Shown: in pieces, positions 52,246 through 60,781 of the stretch | Layout of the letters: every line of letters begins with the position of its first letter | Numbering within the stretch: the stretch's first letter is position 1 | DNA from: Rossellomorea sp036867415 | GTDB taxonomy: Bacteria > Bacillota > Bacilli > Bacillales > Bacillaceae_B | Direction: 5' to 3' | Assembly: GCF_036867415.1 (NCBI RefSeq) | Contig: NZ_JBAJHU010000001.1 | Location: 496,001-560,000 of the forward strand | DNA: 64,000 nucleotides | Position numbers and translations under genes: made by a program | The notes under the pieces: generated by a model | Seen by the model: the letters and a program-made list of their open reading frames with translations, nothing else | Databases searched by the model: none | What the model was told of the DNA's origin: nothing

Positions 52246-53760
52246 ATGGTAGCAAAAGAAAGCAATATGAAGCTGGCGCTTGCAGGCCTGTTGCTCGGGA
52301 TTTTGATGTCGGCGATGGATAATACCATTGTCGCGACTGCACTTGGATCGATTGTTTCAGATCTTGGAGGACTCGACAAATTTGTCTGGGTGACGTCTGC
52401 CTATATGGTTGCGGTCATGGCAGGTATGCCGATTTTCGGTAAGCTGTCCGACATGTATGGGAGAAAACGGTTTTACATATTCGGTCTTTCCATTTTCCTG
52501 ATTGGCTCGGCACTTTGCGGGATTGCACAGGATATTGTGCAGCTGAGCATCTTCAGGGCTATTCAGGGAATCGGGGGAGGTGCGTTACTCCCGATTGCGT
52601 TTACGATCGTATTCGATATTTTTCCTCCTGAGAAAAGGGGGAAGATGACGGGGATACTTGGTGCTGTATTCGGATCGGCTTCTGTATTCGGGCCGCTGAT
52701 TGGTGCGTTCCTGACTGATAATCTTAGCTGGCATTGGGTGTTTTACGTGAACGTGCCGATCGGACTTCTATCGTTATTCTTTATCCTCACAGCATATAAA
52801 GAATCTCCACAGCGTTCTGATCAGCGCATTGATTGGGGAGGTGCGGTCACACTGGTTGTTGCTGTGGTCAGTCTCATGTTTGCGCTTGAACTGGGCGGGA
52901 AGGAGTTTGCCTGGGCTTCCTGGCAAATCATAGGATTGCTGCTGTCATTTTTCGTATTTATCGTAAGCTTTATTGTTATCGAACGGAAAGCGGCAGAACC
53001 AATCATCTCATTCTGGATGTTCAAGAGTCCCTTGTTCGCATCTTCACAGGCGCTTGCCTTCCTTTATGGTGCGGCGTTCATCATCCTTACCATCCTGATA
53101 CCGATTTTCGTTCAGGCAGTGTACGGAGGTTCAGCCACGAATGCAGGGATGATTCTGACTCCTCTGATGCTTGGATCAGTTGTCGGAAGTGCAATTGCTG
53201 GAATGCGTATGACGAAGACCAGTTACCGGAACATCATGTGGGTATCGATCATTTCCTTCATCGCCGGAATGGTCATGCTTGCAACAATGGGACCGGAAAC
53301 AGGCAGACTTCTGCTGACACTCTATATGATTCTGAGCGGTTTTGGTGTAGGATTTTCTTTTTCCCTGCTGCCAAACGCAACGATTCACAAACTGGACCCG
53401 AGATACAGGGGATCAGCGAACTCAACGAACGCTTTCTTCCGGTCACTTGGGATGACAATCGGAATCACGGTTTTTGGGACCCTGCAGACAAAGCTGTTTG
53501 CTTCTAATTTGGAAGAAGCATTCAAAGGGCAGGGAGCAGGTGAAGGATTCCCTGGAGGCGGGGATCCAAGAAGTATCTTTGAACCGGAAATGCGTGAACA
53601 GATTCCTGATGCCGTGCTCGAGAAAATCACCACGGCCATGTCCGACTCGATCACGACCACCTTTGCCTACGCATTAATTCCACTCGTAATCGCCTTAATC
53701 TTTGTCTATCTGATGGGCAGCAGCAGATTGGAAATCGAAAAGAAAGGTCCATCCAACTAA
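52246..53760 (+). CDS. DHA2-family (EmrB/QacA) MFS drug exporter
   Basis: A 504-residue proton-driven exporter with 14 predicted membrane helices. Motif D1 is MSAMDNTIVATAL, motif A GKLSDMYGRKRFY, and motif C-like FGPLIGAFL. The C-terminal cytoplasmic-side loop is Gly-rich (GQGAGEGFPGGGDPRS). The substrate is unknown; disinfectants or lipophilic drugs are typical. ATG 52246 has AGGGTGG 5 bases upstream. It follows cat by 268 bases, so it is a separate unit. Confidence 0.9.
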   Translation: MVAKESNMKLALAGLLLGILMSAMDNTIVATALGSIVSDLGGLDKFVWVTSAYMVAVMAGMPIFGKLSDMYGRKRFYIFGLSIFLIGSALCGIAQDIVQLSIFRAIQGIGGGALLPIAFTIVFDIFPPEKRGKMTGILGAVFGSASVFGPLIGAFLTDNLSWHWVFYVNVPIGLLSLFFILTAYKESPQRSDQRIDWGGAVTLVVAVVSLMFALELGGKEFAWASWQIIGLLLSFFVFIVSFIVIERKAAEPIISFWMFKSPLFASSQALAFLYGAAFIILTILIPIFVQAVYGGSATNAGMILTPLMLGSVVGSAIAGMRMTKTSYRNIMWVSIISFIAGMVMLATMGPETGRLLLTLYMILSGFGVGFSFSLLPNATIHKLDPRYRGSANSTNAFFRSLGMTIGITVFGTLQTKLFASNLEEAFKGQGAGEGFPGGGDPRSIFEPEMREQIPDAVLEKITTAMSDSITTTFAYALIPLVIALIFVYLMGSSRLEIEKKGPSN

Positions 53761-53820
53761 ATCAAAGGCCCGTCCCGGGATGCGTTAACACATTAACGCA
53801 TCCCGGGGCGGGCCTTTGAT
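53761..53820. terminator. AAGGCCCGTCCC-family long hairpin
   Basis: A near-perfect stem of 28 bp: ATCAAAGGCCCGTCCC outer arm, GGGATGCGTTAA inner arm, loop CACA. It starts at the base after the exporter stop codon. Confidence 0.8.
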
Positions 53821-53850
53821 AGCATTGGCGCAATAAGGATAAGAACCGAA

Positions 53851-54358
53851 TTAAATCTTATATTCATATTCTAATGTCGAAGTTCCATCTTCAGCTATTC
53901 GTTCAATTGCAATTTTATTAACGACTGCAGTGAAATCAGTTGTGAAGTGTAACGTGTCATTCAAAGCTTTGTGAAATTCTTCATCTGCAGTCAGCTTGCC
54001 TAGAGTCAGATGCGGCATATAACTTATATCCCGTAAAACTAAATTTCTCTAATATCCCGCTATACAGTTGGTCCCGCAACTGAATGATGGAGTCGTTCCC
54101 AATTTTTACATTGAGAAATAAGTAATAACCCGCTGCACCTGACACGCCGGATAAACGAATCTCAAAAGGATTTGTATGTTACAAACAGTGGTTTAGATGA
54201 TTAATTAATTCTTCCAATCTGAGATTGCTTTGAAAAGGGTGAACAAGTGTAATATGTGGAGGAATGAAGGAATATAAGGGATCATACTTTTCTCGTAAAA
54301 TTTGTATTTCTTTCTGATTCTGAAATTGAGGGAATATACATATCGCTCTATTGGTCAT
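53851..54358 (-). pseudogene. Broken 2'-5' RNA ligase family gene
   Basis: The minus strand encodes a 2'-5' RNA ligase-like protein in three frames. The first part starts at ATG 54358 (AAAAGGTG upstream) and reads MTNRAICIFPQFQNQ with the first catalytic H-x-T-L (PPHITLVHPF), stopping at 54179. A second frame continues HTNPFEIRLSGVSGAAGYYLFL to near 54020. A third reads SYMPHLTLGKLTADEEF with the second H-x-T-L and ends at TAA 53851. Two indels would restore about 168 residues. Both catalytic motifs survive, so decay is recent. Confidence 0.85.
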
Positions 54359-54385
54359 CGCATTCACCTTTTTGAACATATTAGG

Positions 54386-54434
54386 AGTCCCTGACCCTCA
54401 CTGCGTTAAGGTTTCACTGCAATGAGGGACGGGC
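54386..54434. repeat. Degenerate AAGGCCCGTCCC-family hairpin
   Basis: CCCTCACTGC and GCAATGAGGG pair, followed by GACGGGCC; the family core TGCGTTAA is present but only one outer arm is complete. It lies just downstream of the minus-strand dehydrogenase. Confidence 0.5.
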
Positions 54435-54441
54435 CATTTCA

Positions 54442-55323
54442 TCATTCAGCCTCACTCATCATCATCTCATAATACTGATACAACGCCTGCGTTCCTTTAT
54501 CATCCCCGCCTGCCTGACTGAATCTGTCATACAATTCTTTTGCAAGCTTCAGGCCGGGGACGGGAACTCTCATGGATTCTGCCGATTCAATTGCAATCTT
54601 CATGTCTTTGATAAAATGTTTCACGTAAAAGCCTGGTTCGAAGTTTCCGTCGATCATCCGTGTGCCGAGATTTGACAGCGACCAGCTTCCGGCTGCACCC
54701 GCTTCGATGCTTTTCAGCACGGTTTTCGGATCCAGTCCTGCTTTCTCAGCATAGAGGATTGCTTCACAGACACCCATCATACCGGCCGCAATCGCGATTT
54801 GGTTGCACATTTTCGTGTGCTGACCAGCTCCGGCACCTCCCTGAAGGACAATGTTTTTACCCATTGATTGAAGGGCAGGAAGGATGTAGTCGAAATTCGA
54901 TTCATCCCCGCCGACCATAATCGTAAGTGCAGCATTCCGGGCACCTATATCCCCGCCGGAAACAGGAGCATCATATGCATGGATTCCTGCTTTATTCGCT
55001 TTCTCGAAAATGGCTTCAGCGAGCTCAGGGGAAGAAGTCGTCATATCGATCACAAACGAGCCTGCCTTCGCATTAGCTAAAATTCCGCCCTCGCCCAAAT
55101 ACACTTCCTCCACATCACTTGGATAGCCTACAATCGTCATGATAATGTCTGATTCCTGTGCAAGGTCCGCAACACTGTCCTTCCAGCGTGCCCCTTCTGC
55201 CAAAAGATCGGCCGCTTTTTCTTTCGTGCGCGTGTACACATTAAGGGCAAATCCAGCTTTTAATAGATTGCGAGCCATGCTTTTTCCCATGACACCTGTA
55301 CCGATAAACCCAATCGTCTTCAT
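54442..55323 (-). CDS. ykwC: YkwC-like beta-hydroxyacid dehydrogenase
   Basis: A 293-residue NAD(P)-dependent dehydrogenase of the 3-hydroxyisobutyrate/tartronate-semialdehyde reductase family. The nucleotide motif is GFIGTGVMGKSMA, the substrate loop DAPVSGGDIGARN, and the catalytic Lys lies in GAGQHTKMCNQ. AAGSWSLSNLGTRM and NFEPGFYVKHFIKDM match B. subtilis YkwC closely. The second Met (55323) is used because GAGGGAG lies 6 bases upstream. The true substrate is unknown; tartronate semialdehyde would link to glyoxylate metabolism but is not shown. Confidence 0.88.
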   Translation of the reverse strand: MKTIGFIGTGVMGKSMARNLLKAGFALNVYTRTKEKAADLLAEGARWKDSVADLAQESDIIMTIVGYPSDVEEVYLGEGGILANAKAGSFVIDMTTSSPELAEAIFEKANKAGIHAYDAPVSGGDIGARNAALTIMVGGDESNFDYILPALQSMGKNIVLQGGAGAGQHTKMCNQIAIAAGMMGVCEAILYAEKAGLDPKTVLKSIEAGAAGSWSLSNLGTRMIDGNFEPGFYVKHFIKDMKIAIESAESMRVPVPGLKLAKELYDRFSQAGGDDKGTQALYQYYEMMMSEAE

Positions 55324-55720
55324 TTCCATCTCCCTCGCCCACTTTCTATTTTTTGAATAGTAAAACCATTAATAAGAGTATACCAATAAGGCTACTGTAC
55401 GAACAGTTCCAAAGCCTGACATGTGCATGGGTATATATATTGAATTAGCGGCTAAGGAATACCTCTTGTGGGGTGCTTTTTCCTTCAAAACGATCTATTG
55501 AAGTTTATAGCTGGTTCCAGCTGTTGCACGTTCTAACCAGCGATACGTTGCAGAGCTGTCACCTATTAAGTAAGTAGCCCCTATGTAATAACGCCTATCC
55601 GATATTCTGTCATAAACACAGGACTATCGAGGGGTTTTGTCGTTTTAAATCGAAATTGTCAGGATAACGAGGTATAATTTAGTACGGATAATAGATTCAT
55701 AGATAAGGGAGGATCACATA
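55324..55720. other. Intergenic region
   Basis: About 400 bases without a supported gene. A TATAAT at about 55673 lies 50 bases before the next gene, and GGGAGG is its ribosome binding site. Short imperfect palindromes (TAGCTGG/CCAGCT near 55510) are present. Nothing else was recognised. Confidence 0.5.
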
Positions 55721-56098
55721 ATGGGATGGATTATCGCCATTTTGTTTGGTACAGCCGTCGTGCTGCTCATTATATCGTTTATTAAGACGACTAAATCCAA
55801 ATCACAGCTGGAGCAGCAACTTGAACATGCTTCCATCTCGGTCATGAATGAAGTTCATGAACTGGAGAAGCAGATACGGACGATTCAATTGGATGCAGAA
55901 ATCACAGCACAGCAGTCAGGGGCAATGGAATCACATTCTGAAGAGCGGACTATGCTCCGTGACATGCTTGATATGTATAAACGCGGATATTCAATTGAAA
56001 GCATTGCTTCAAAAAAGAAACTCTCTTCAAATGAAGTGGAACGCATGCTTACCCCATACATGACGAGAAAGGCTGAAAGGGGTATGGTTGCACAATGA
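55721..56098 (+). CDS. Membrane-anchored coiled-coil protein with C-terminal HTH-like segment
   Basis: A 125-residue protein with one N-terminal membrane helix (3-22), a coiled-coil (about 28-68) and a C-terminal helix-turn-helix-like segment (DMYKRGYSIESIASKKKLSSNEVERML). This layout recalls SwrB/YlxL-type small proteins, but no name is assigned. GGGAGGA lies before the ATG. It overlaps the next gene by 4 bases (ATGA). Confidence 0.7.
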   Translation: MGWIIAILFGTAVVLLIISFIKTTKSKSQLEQQLEHASISVMNEVHELEKQIRTIQLDAEITAQQSGAMESHSEERTMLRDMLDMYKRGYSIESIASKKKLSSNEVERMLTPYMTRKAERGMVAQ

Positions 56099-56586
56099 CA
56101 CCTAATTCCCTGCGCAGTTTTGCATTAGGCCTATTACTTGCAGCGACTGTAACCGGCGGATTCTATTTCTTCGGCCCGACAGAAGCCGAAAGCACGGAGA
56201 AATCCGAAGAAACAGCTCAATCCGAGAAGCTGACAGAAGAACAGATGATTGAAAAGCTGACAGCCAATGGTCTTGTCGTACATACAGAAGATGAATGGAA
56301 CAAGCAGACAGCTGCTGCCAATGAGAAAAAAGAAGAAACGACCGAAACTAAATCCGAGAAGAAAAATGATGACGATGTCGTCTACCGCACCATCCTGAAC
56401 GTTTCGATGGGGATGACAAGCATCGACATCGGTAATGCCTTGGAAGAAGCAAGAATCATAGACGACGGTATGAAGTTCTACAAAGAAGTGGAAAATCGCG
56501 GTCTGGAAAATGAACTGAGACCGGGAACATTTCAGATTGAAAGCGGTATGAGCATGGACGAGATCATCTCGATCATTTTTGAATAG
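56095..56586 (+). CDS. Membrane-anchored protein with MltG/LysM-like domain
   Basis: A 163-residue protein with an N-terminal membrane anchor (8-26), a charged Glu/Lys linker (30-100) and a C-terminal domain (about 110-163: NVSMGMTSIDIGNALEEARIID, then LRPGTFQIESGMSMDEIISII). The domain matches the substrate-binding subdomain of MltG (YceG) but the lytic catalytic part is missing. It may bind peptidoglycan without cutting it. Translation is coupled to the preceding gene. Confidence 0.72.
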   Translation: MTPNSLRSFALGLLLAATVTGGFYFFGPTEAESTEKSEETAQSEKLTEEQMIEKLTANGLVVHTEDEWNKQTAAANEKKEETTETKSEKKNDDDVVYRTILNVSMGMTSIDIGNALEEARIIDDGMKFYKEVENRGLENELRPGTFQIESGMSMDEIISIIFE

Positions 56587-56594
56587 TTTAGATT

Positions 56595-56626
56595 GAAAGC
56601 TCCTTTTAAAACGGGAGCTTTTTTGT
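56595..56626 (+). terminator. Terminator
   Basis: GAAAGCTCC pairs with GGAGCTTTT across an 8-9-base loop, with six T. Confidence 0.85.
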
Positions 56627-56693
56627 GTATTTTTTACAAAAAATGAAACTTTTCCCTTTTGACTTTCGTAAATCCTAACAAGAGGTGATTCAA

Positions 56694-56885
56694 ATGTCAG
56701 GAATTTTTTATATCATTATCGTACCCGTTCTTATCACGATGTTCGGCATCTTTCTAAACAACTTATCGAAAGGCCGTTACCATGGAGGCGGCGGTCATTC
56801 GACCTATTATGGCGGAGACGCTGACAGTTCAGATCACTCTGGCGGCTTTGATGGTGGTTTTGGCGGAGGAGACGGCGGCGACTGA
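56694..56885 (+). CDS. Small membrane protein with Gly-rich tail
   Basis: A 63-residue protein with one membrane helix (about 3-22) and a tail very rich in Gly, Asp, Ser and His (GGGGHSTYYGGD, then GGFDGGFGGGDGGD). ATG 56694 has AGAGGTG 6 bases upstream. The tail composition is unusual. Function unknown. Confidence 0.65.
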   Translation: MSGIFYIIIVPVLITMFGIFLNNLSKGRYHGGGGHSTYYGGDADSSDHSGGFDGGFGGGDGGD

Positions 56886-56925
56886 GCCTCTTTTTTTAAG
56901 AACTCATTAAAAAGGAGAACAAACC

Positions 56926-57333
56926 ATGTCAGCAAACGCAGCTTTTGAAAGCGATAAAAAAAGGGTCTTCAAAGAAGTGATGACGATCTTCTTAATTGTT
57001 GGGGTGATCGTGGCTGCTATCATTGCTTTCGCTGGTTACTGGCTATTTTACGATATGGACAGGCTGTCGCAAGGAGAATTTCTTACAGAAGAAACATCGC
57101 CTGATGGGGCATACACATTGAAAGCATACGTGACGAACGGAGGGGCAACGGTCTCGTATGCCGTCAGAGGAGAATTGATTTTTAATGAAAAAGACGGGAA
57201 GAGTGAAACGATCTATTGGAATTACCGGGAGGAAACAGCAGACATCACGTGGACCGATGACGACACAGTCATCATCAACGGGGAGACATTAAATGTGCCG
57301 GGGGAAACATATGATTACAGGCATCAAGAGTAG
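56926..57333 (+). CDS. DUF5412-like membrane-anchored protein
   Basis: A 135-residue protein with one membrane helix (about 18-42) and an extracytoplasmic beta domain whose opening LTEETSPDGAYTLKAYVTNGGATVSYAVRGEL and ending WTDDDTVIINGETLNV are typical of DUF5412. Function unknown. AAAGGAG lies 7-8 bases before the ATG. Confidence 0.75.
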   Translation: MSANAAFESDKKRVFKEVMTIFLIVGVIVAAIIAFAGYWLFYDMDRLSQGEFLTEETSPDGAYTLKAYVTNGGATVSYAVRGELIFNEKDGKSETIYWNYREETADITWTDDDTVIINGETLNVPGETYDYRHQE

Positions 57334-57348
57334 AGGGGGAGAGCTAAT

Positions 57349-57534
57349 ATGTAACTAGGGTTTTTCTTTTTCGGAATGGCACTCACCGTTATCTTTGGCG
57401 GAGGATTTCTAATTCGATTCGTCAGGGATGGAGATTTCTATATAGCTAAATTCATTGGTGGGGTGATCGGCATTGTATTCCTGATCGCAGCAATGCTTGC
57501 TAAGAATGGAAGCGGTAATATCAATGGATCATAA
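57349..57534 (+). pseudogene. Small membrane protein gene with stop at codon 2
   Basis: GGGGGAG sits 6 bases before an ATG (57349) whose second codon is TAA. The same frame then continues without a break as LGFFFFGMALTVIFGGGF...FIGGVIGIVFLIAAMLA, two membrane helices, to TAA 57534. An internal ATG at 57376 would give 52 residues but has only a weak CGGA before it. Either a nonsense mutation silenced the gene or it now starts internally. Confidence 0.65.
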
Positions 57535-57568
57535 GGACTGATTCTTTAATCTGTCCCAATTTCTGCCC

Positions 57569-57606
57569 AAGCACAATTTCCGTTCAGGGAAATTGTGCTT
57601 TTTTAG
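57569..57606 (+). terminator. Terminator
   Basis: AAGCACAATTTCC pairs exactly with GGAAATTGTGCTT across a 6-base loop, followed by TTTT. Confidence 0.9.
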
Positions 57607-57647
57607 TGGCGGAAAAGAAAATATTGTATATAATGGATATATATATA

Positions 57648-57669
57648 GTGCATTACATAAGTAATGTAC
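57648..57669 (+). promoter_or_regulatory. Operator of GntR/YtrA-type regulator
   Basis: GTGCATTAC / ATAA / GTAATGTAC: an inverted repeat with one mismatch, directly downstream of an A+T-rich stretch with TATAAT (57629) and TATAGT (57644). It lies about 35 bases before the regulator start, fitting autoregulation of the operon. Confidence 0.7.
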
Positions 57670-57702
57670 TAATGTAGTTTGTGTAAGGGTGGTGGGGTAT
57701 TG

Positions 57703-58086
57703 GTGTTAAATCCAGATAGTATGAAGCCGATTTATGTGCAGATTGCGGAGTGGCTGGAAACGGAAATACTAAACGAAAACATTGAGTGCGATCAAAAGGT
57801 ATATTCACAGTATCAATTGGCAGAGATGTTTAACATCAATCCGGCAACGGCTGCAAAAGGAATCAACCTACTGACGGAAGAGAATGTCCTCTATAAAAAG
57901 CGTGGTTTGGGGATGTTTGTGACAGCTGAGGCGAGCGGCATCATCCTGAAAAAAAGAAAGAATACAAAGCTAAAATCGATGGTGGCTGATATTGCGAAGG
58001 AGGCCGTTCAGCTGAAGGTTGATGAAGAAGAGCTGTTCGAGATGATCAGGGAAATGCACAGGAAGGAAAAGGGGGAAGGTTCATGA
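57703..58086 (+). CDS. YtrA-subfamily GntR regulator
   Basis: A 127-residue regulator with a GntR winged helix (about 1-70: PIYVQIAEWLETEIL, YSQYQLAEMFNINPATAAKGINLLTEENVLYKKRGLGMFV) and the short helical dimer tail typical of YtrA. GTG 57703 has GGTGGGG 5 bases upstream; TTG 57700 is an alternative. YtrA-type repressors control cell-wall-stress ABC operons. It overlaps the ATPase gene by 4 bases. Confidence 0.85.
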   Translation: MLNPDSMKPIYVQIAEWLETEILNENIECDQKVYSQYQLAEMFNINPATAAKGINLLTEENVLYKKRGLGMFVTAEASGIILKKRKNTKLKSMVADIAKEAVQLKVDEEELFEMIREMHRKEKGEGS

Positions 58087-58985
58087 ATGCTGTAGTTTGC
58101 AATGAGTTGATAAAACAGTATGGCAGTTATAAAGCAATCAATGAATTGTCGTTTACATTTACAGAAAATAAAATTACCGGATTGATCGGAAGAAATGGTG
58201 CAGGGAAGACAACACTTCTTAAAATCATCGCAGGATACCTTCTTCCTAGTTCAGGTGAGGTCCGCGTGTTCGGAGAACGTCCATTTAATAACTTGAATGT
58301 ATCTGCACATACAATCTTCATCGATAACGAAATGAGTTTTTCCAATGGATTGACGCTGTTTGAGTTACTTGAGACGGCGGGGAGTTTTTATCCTAACTGG
58401 GACCGTGGGCTTGCTCACCGCCTTTTTTCATACTTTTCCTTTAATCCCAATCAGTATCACGGGAATCTATCCAAAGGGATGAGAAGTACGTTTAATATGA
58501 TCATCGGCCTTTCTTCTCGATGTCCTCTTACGATTTTTGATGAACCGACGAGCGGCATGGATTCACCCACCCGGAATGATTTTTACCGGGCGCTTCTTAA
58601 AGAATATATCGCCCACCCAAGAACCATCATCTTGTCAAGCCATTTGCTTGAAGAAGTGGAAGACCTTTTGGAAGATATATTACTGATTAATTCGGGCGAG
58701 AAATATCTTCATATGGGGATTGAGGATCTGAAACAACATGCTGTGGGGGTTCGAGGGGAAGCAGAAACAGTGACCAGATGGATAAGTGGAATCCAGCCGA
58801 TTCATGTACAGGAAATGGGAGCTGGGATGACCTATGCGGTCATTGAAAATGAACGCTCCAAAAAGGAACTTGAAGAAGCGAGAATACTCGGGCTAGAAAT
58901 CGCACCTGTATCAGCGGAAAAACTGTGCAGTTATTTGACGAAGCAATCAAGAGGGGGGATAGACGATGTATTTAACAGAGGTTAA
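58083..58985 (+). CDS. ABC transporter ATP-binding protein (YtrB-like)
   Basis: A 300-residue ATPase. Walker A is GRNGAGKTT, the signature region LSKGMRSTFN replaces the usual LSGGQ, Walker B is LTIFDEPTSGMDS and the H-loop SSHLLEE. The C-terminal 80 residues are accessory. The variant signature (SKGM) is common in YtrB/EcsA-like exporters. It overlaps the permease gene by 20 bases. Confidence 0.88.
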   Translation: MNAVVCNELIKQYGSYKAINELSFTFTENKITGLIGRNGAGKTTLLKIIAGYLLPSSGEVRVFGERPFNNLNVSAHTIFIDNEMSFSNGLTLFELLETAGSFYPNWDRGLAHRLFSYFSFNPNQYHGNLSKGMRSTFNMIIGLSSRCPLTIFDEPTSGMDSPTRNDFYRALLKEYIAHPRTIILSSHLLEEVEDLLEDILLINSGEKYLHMGIEDLKQHAVGVRGEAETVTRWISGIQPIHVQEMGAGMTYAVIENERSKKELEEARILGLEIAPVSAEKLCSYLTKQSRGGIDDVFNRG

Positions 58986-59709
58986 AGAATGGGATATTGT
59001 AAAAAAACAATTCCGCTATAAACTGAAGTCTTATTTTGGTGTTTTCAATTCAATGATGGCCATCCAGCTCCTCGCGATTTTATTTTCATTTAACGGAACA
59101 GGGATGAGCGGCGGATCGTCTGGTACACTTGACTACGAAGTACACTATTTTACAAATGATATCATCCAAGTGTTCACGATGATCTGGGCTTTCATTTCAG
59201 CGATAATCATAACGACGAAGGCTTATCGCTACGATGATTATGCTTTCGTGACGAATCGAAAGGTCAGCCATTACTCCAATTTTCTATTTCTCTTTTCAGC
59301 AAGTATGTTTGCAGGGGTCACGGTTTATCTATCGACCCATCTATTTAAAGTGCTTACACACATGTTAGTAGACCAATCTTCCATAATGGTTGATTCAATG
59401 ACGATAACAGAATTCATGACGGGCACCGGCGCATCGGCCATGTACATTTTTTTATTTGCAACCGCAGGTTATTTTGTGGGGATGTTGACCCAATTTAACA
59501 AGATATTCTCCATTCTCTTACCTGTTGTGTTTATTGGGGCATTGATTCTTGACGGATTGACCGGGAATCCAACTTTACTCATAAATGCAGCAACATTCTT
59601 TGGCTCGGAAACATCCTTCATTTTCTTTCTTATAAAAGTCCTTGGAGTTTCATTTATCTTCCTGCTTGGGAGTATGGGCATTTCCAACCAAATGGAGGTA
59701 AGTAAATGA
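58966..59709 (+). CDS. ABC transporter permease-like membrane protein
   Basis: A 247-residue protein with six predicted membrane helices. No sequence family is recognised, but its place between the ATPase and another membrane gene and its 20-base overlap with the ATPase gene make it the permease. GAGGGGGG lies 6-7 bases before ATG 58966. Confidence 0.75.
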   Translation: MYLTEVKEWDIVKKQFRYKLKSYFGVFNSMMAIQLLAILFSFNGTGMSGGSSGTLDYEVHYFTNDIIQVFTMIWAFISAIIITTKAYRYDDYAFVTNRKVSHYSNFLFLFSASMFAGVTVYLSTHLFKVLTHMLVDQSSIMVDSMTITEFMTGTGASAMYIFLFATAGYFVGMLTQFNKIFSILLPVVFIGALILDGLTGNPTLLINAATFFGSETSFIFFLIKVLGVSFIFLLGSMGISNQMEVSK

Positions 59710-60428
59710 ATATGTTAATGATGTTTTTACCTATCTTGATCATTCTCCTTTTGATAGCGGGAATGGGAACGTTAATGGTAAGGGCGAGCCGCAGAAGAAG
59801 GGTCAGTCCAAAGAAGTGGAGAAGGATGATCATTGGTTATATAATCATCTTGCTGCTGGCTGCCATTCTTTCGTATAGTGTGCTCCCTGAAAATGCGGAA
59901 GTAGTAAAAACCTTGTCTTCCAATGAAATGAAACAAATTGAGAGTGAGCAAATGAAATGGATGGAAGCAGCACACTCCGGGAAACTAAAGGATCTTGAAG
60001 GAGTTTATACCAGCAAAAAAAGCTGGTCATTTCCGTACGATGATTCAAAACTGGATATTACCTATTTAGGTGAAGGAGCGGCTTACGTGATGATTTTTGT
60101 GGAAGAAATATCTAAGGGGGATGATGTCATCGAAGCCGTACACTACACAGGAAATGTATTCATCGATGGGTTGGATATGACTGAAAAGAAATCATCGGCG
60201 CAATTAGAATTGAAGGGAAATATTCTTTCTCTCAAAGCTCCAGATTTGGCATCCGTGAACATCACCAAATTTTCAAATGGATTTCCTTTCCAACAGTTTT
60301 CCGGAAAAAAGAACGGACTGTTTTCTTCAGAACGGCCGAGTATGGGTGCCGGCAGGGATTTCATCCTGCTGAAAGTACCGGAAGGCGTGGAAGTAAACGG
60401 TCATACCAATTATGTAAGAGCTGAATAG
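59706..60428 (+). CDS. Membrane protein with extracytoplasmic domain, last gene of Ytr-like operon
   Basis: A 240-residue protein with two N-terminal helices (about 5-24 and 42-60) separated by a very basic loop (RASRRRRVSPKKWRR), then about 180 residues outside the membrane. It overlaps the permease gene by 4 bases (ATGA), so it is part of the same transporter system, perhaps as an accessory sensing subunit. Family not recognised. Confidence 0.72.
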   Translation: MNMLMMFLPILIILLLIAGMGTLMVRASRRRRVSPKKWRRMIIGYIIILLLAAILSYSVLPENAEVVKTLSSNEMKQIESEQMKWMEAAHSGKLKDLEGVYTSKKSWSFPYDDSKLDITYLGEGAAYVMIFVEEISKGDDVIEAVHYTGNVFIDGLDMTEKKSSAQLELKGNILSLKAPDLASVNITKFSNGFPFQQFSGKKNGLFSSERPSMGAGRDFILLKVPEGVEVNGHTNYVRAE

Positions 60429-60522
60429 CAATTGGGAAGAATAGAATAATCTTGTCCCTTTTTATATTGTGTAGATTGTGAACCAGAAGCATACATGTTC
60501 GTGAAAATCTGAATCAACCACC

Positions 60523-60714
60523 ATGATTAACGAAAATCAAAATAAGCATAACAATCGAAGCGTAGCAGAAGGTATCAAGAATACAGCCGGTGCTGCATTC
60601 CATACCGTTCACAGCGCGCTTGAAACAACGGAAAACGCGGCGATGAGCGCTGTTGATGGAACATCAAGAGCTGTGAAGAATTTAACGGATAACCAAAATG
60701 GACAAAGCAGATAA
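60523..60714 (+). CDS. Small amphipathic protein, unknown
   Basis: A 63-residue Asn/Ala-rich protein with an amphipathic repeating helix (EGIKNTAGAAFHTVHSALETTENAAMSAVDGTSRAVKNLTDN). The alternating Ala/Thr/Val pattern resembles small stress- or spore-associated proteins (CsbD/YtxH-like in style), without firm homology. The ribosome binding site is poor, which lowers confidence. It is followed by a strong hairpin. Confidence 0.5.
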   Translation: MINENQNKHNNRSVAEGIKNTAGAAFHTVHSALETTENAAMSAVDGTSRAVKNLTDNQNGQSR

Positions 60715-60721
60715 ATAAAAG

Positions 60722-60778
60722 AAAGGTGCCAGTTACCCCGCACGCTACTAATTTAGCATGAAGGGGACTGGCACCTTT
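60722..60778. terminator. Bidirectional long hairpin
   Basis: AAAGGTGCCAGT and ACTGGCACCTTT are exact complements; an ACCCC/GGGG extension follows inside. It serves the small gene (+) and ykrK (-). Confidence 0.85.
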
Positions 60779-60781
60779 CAT

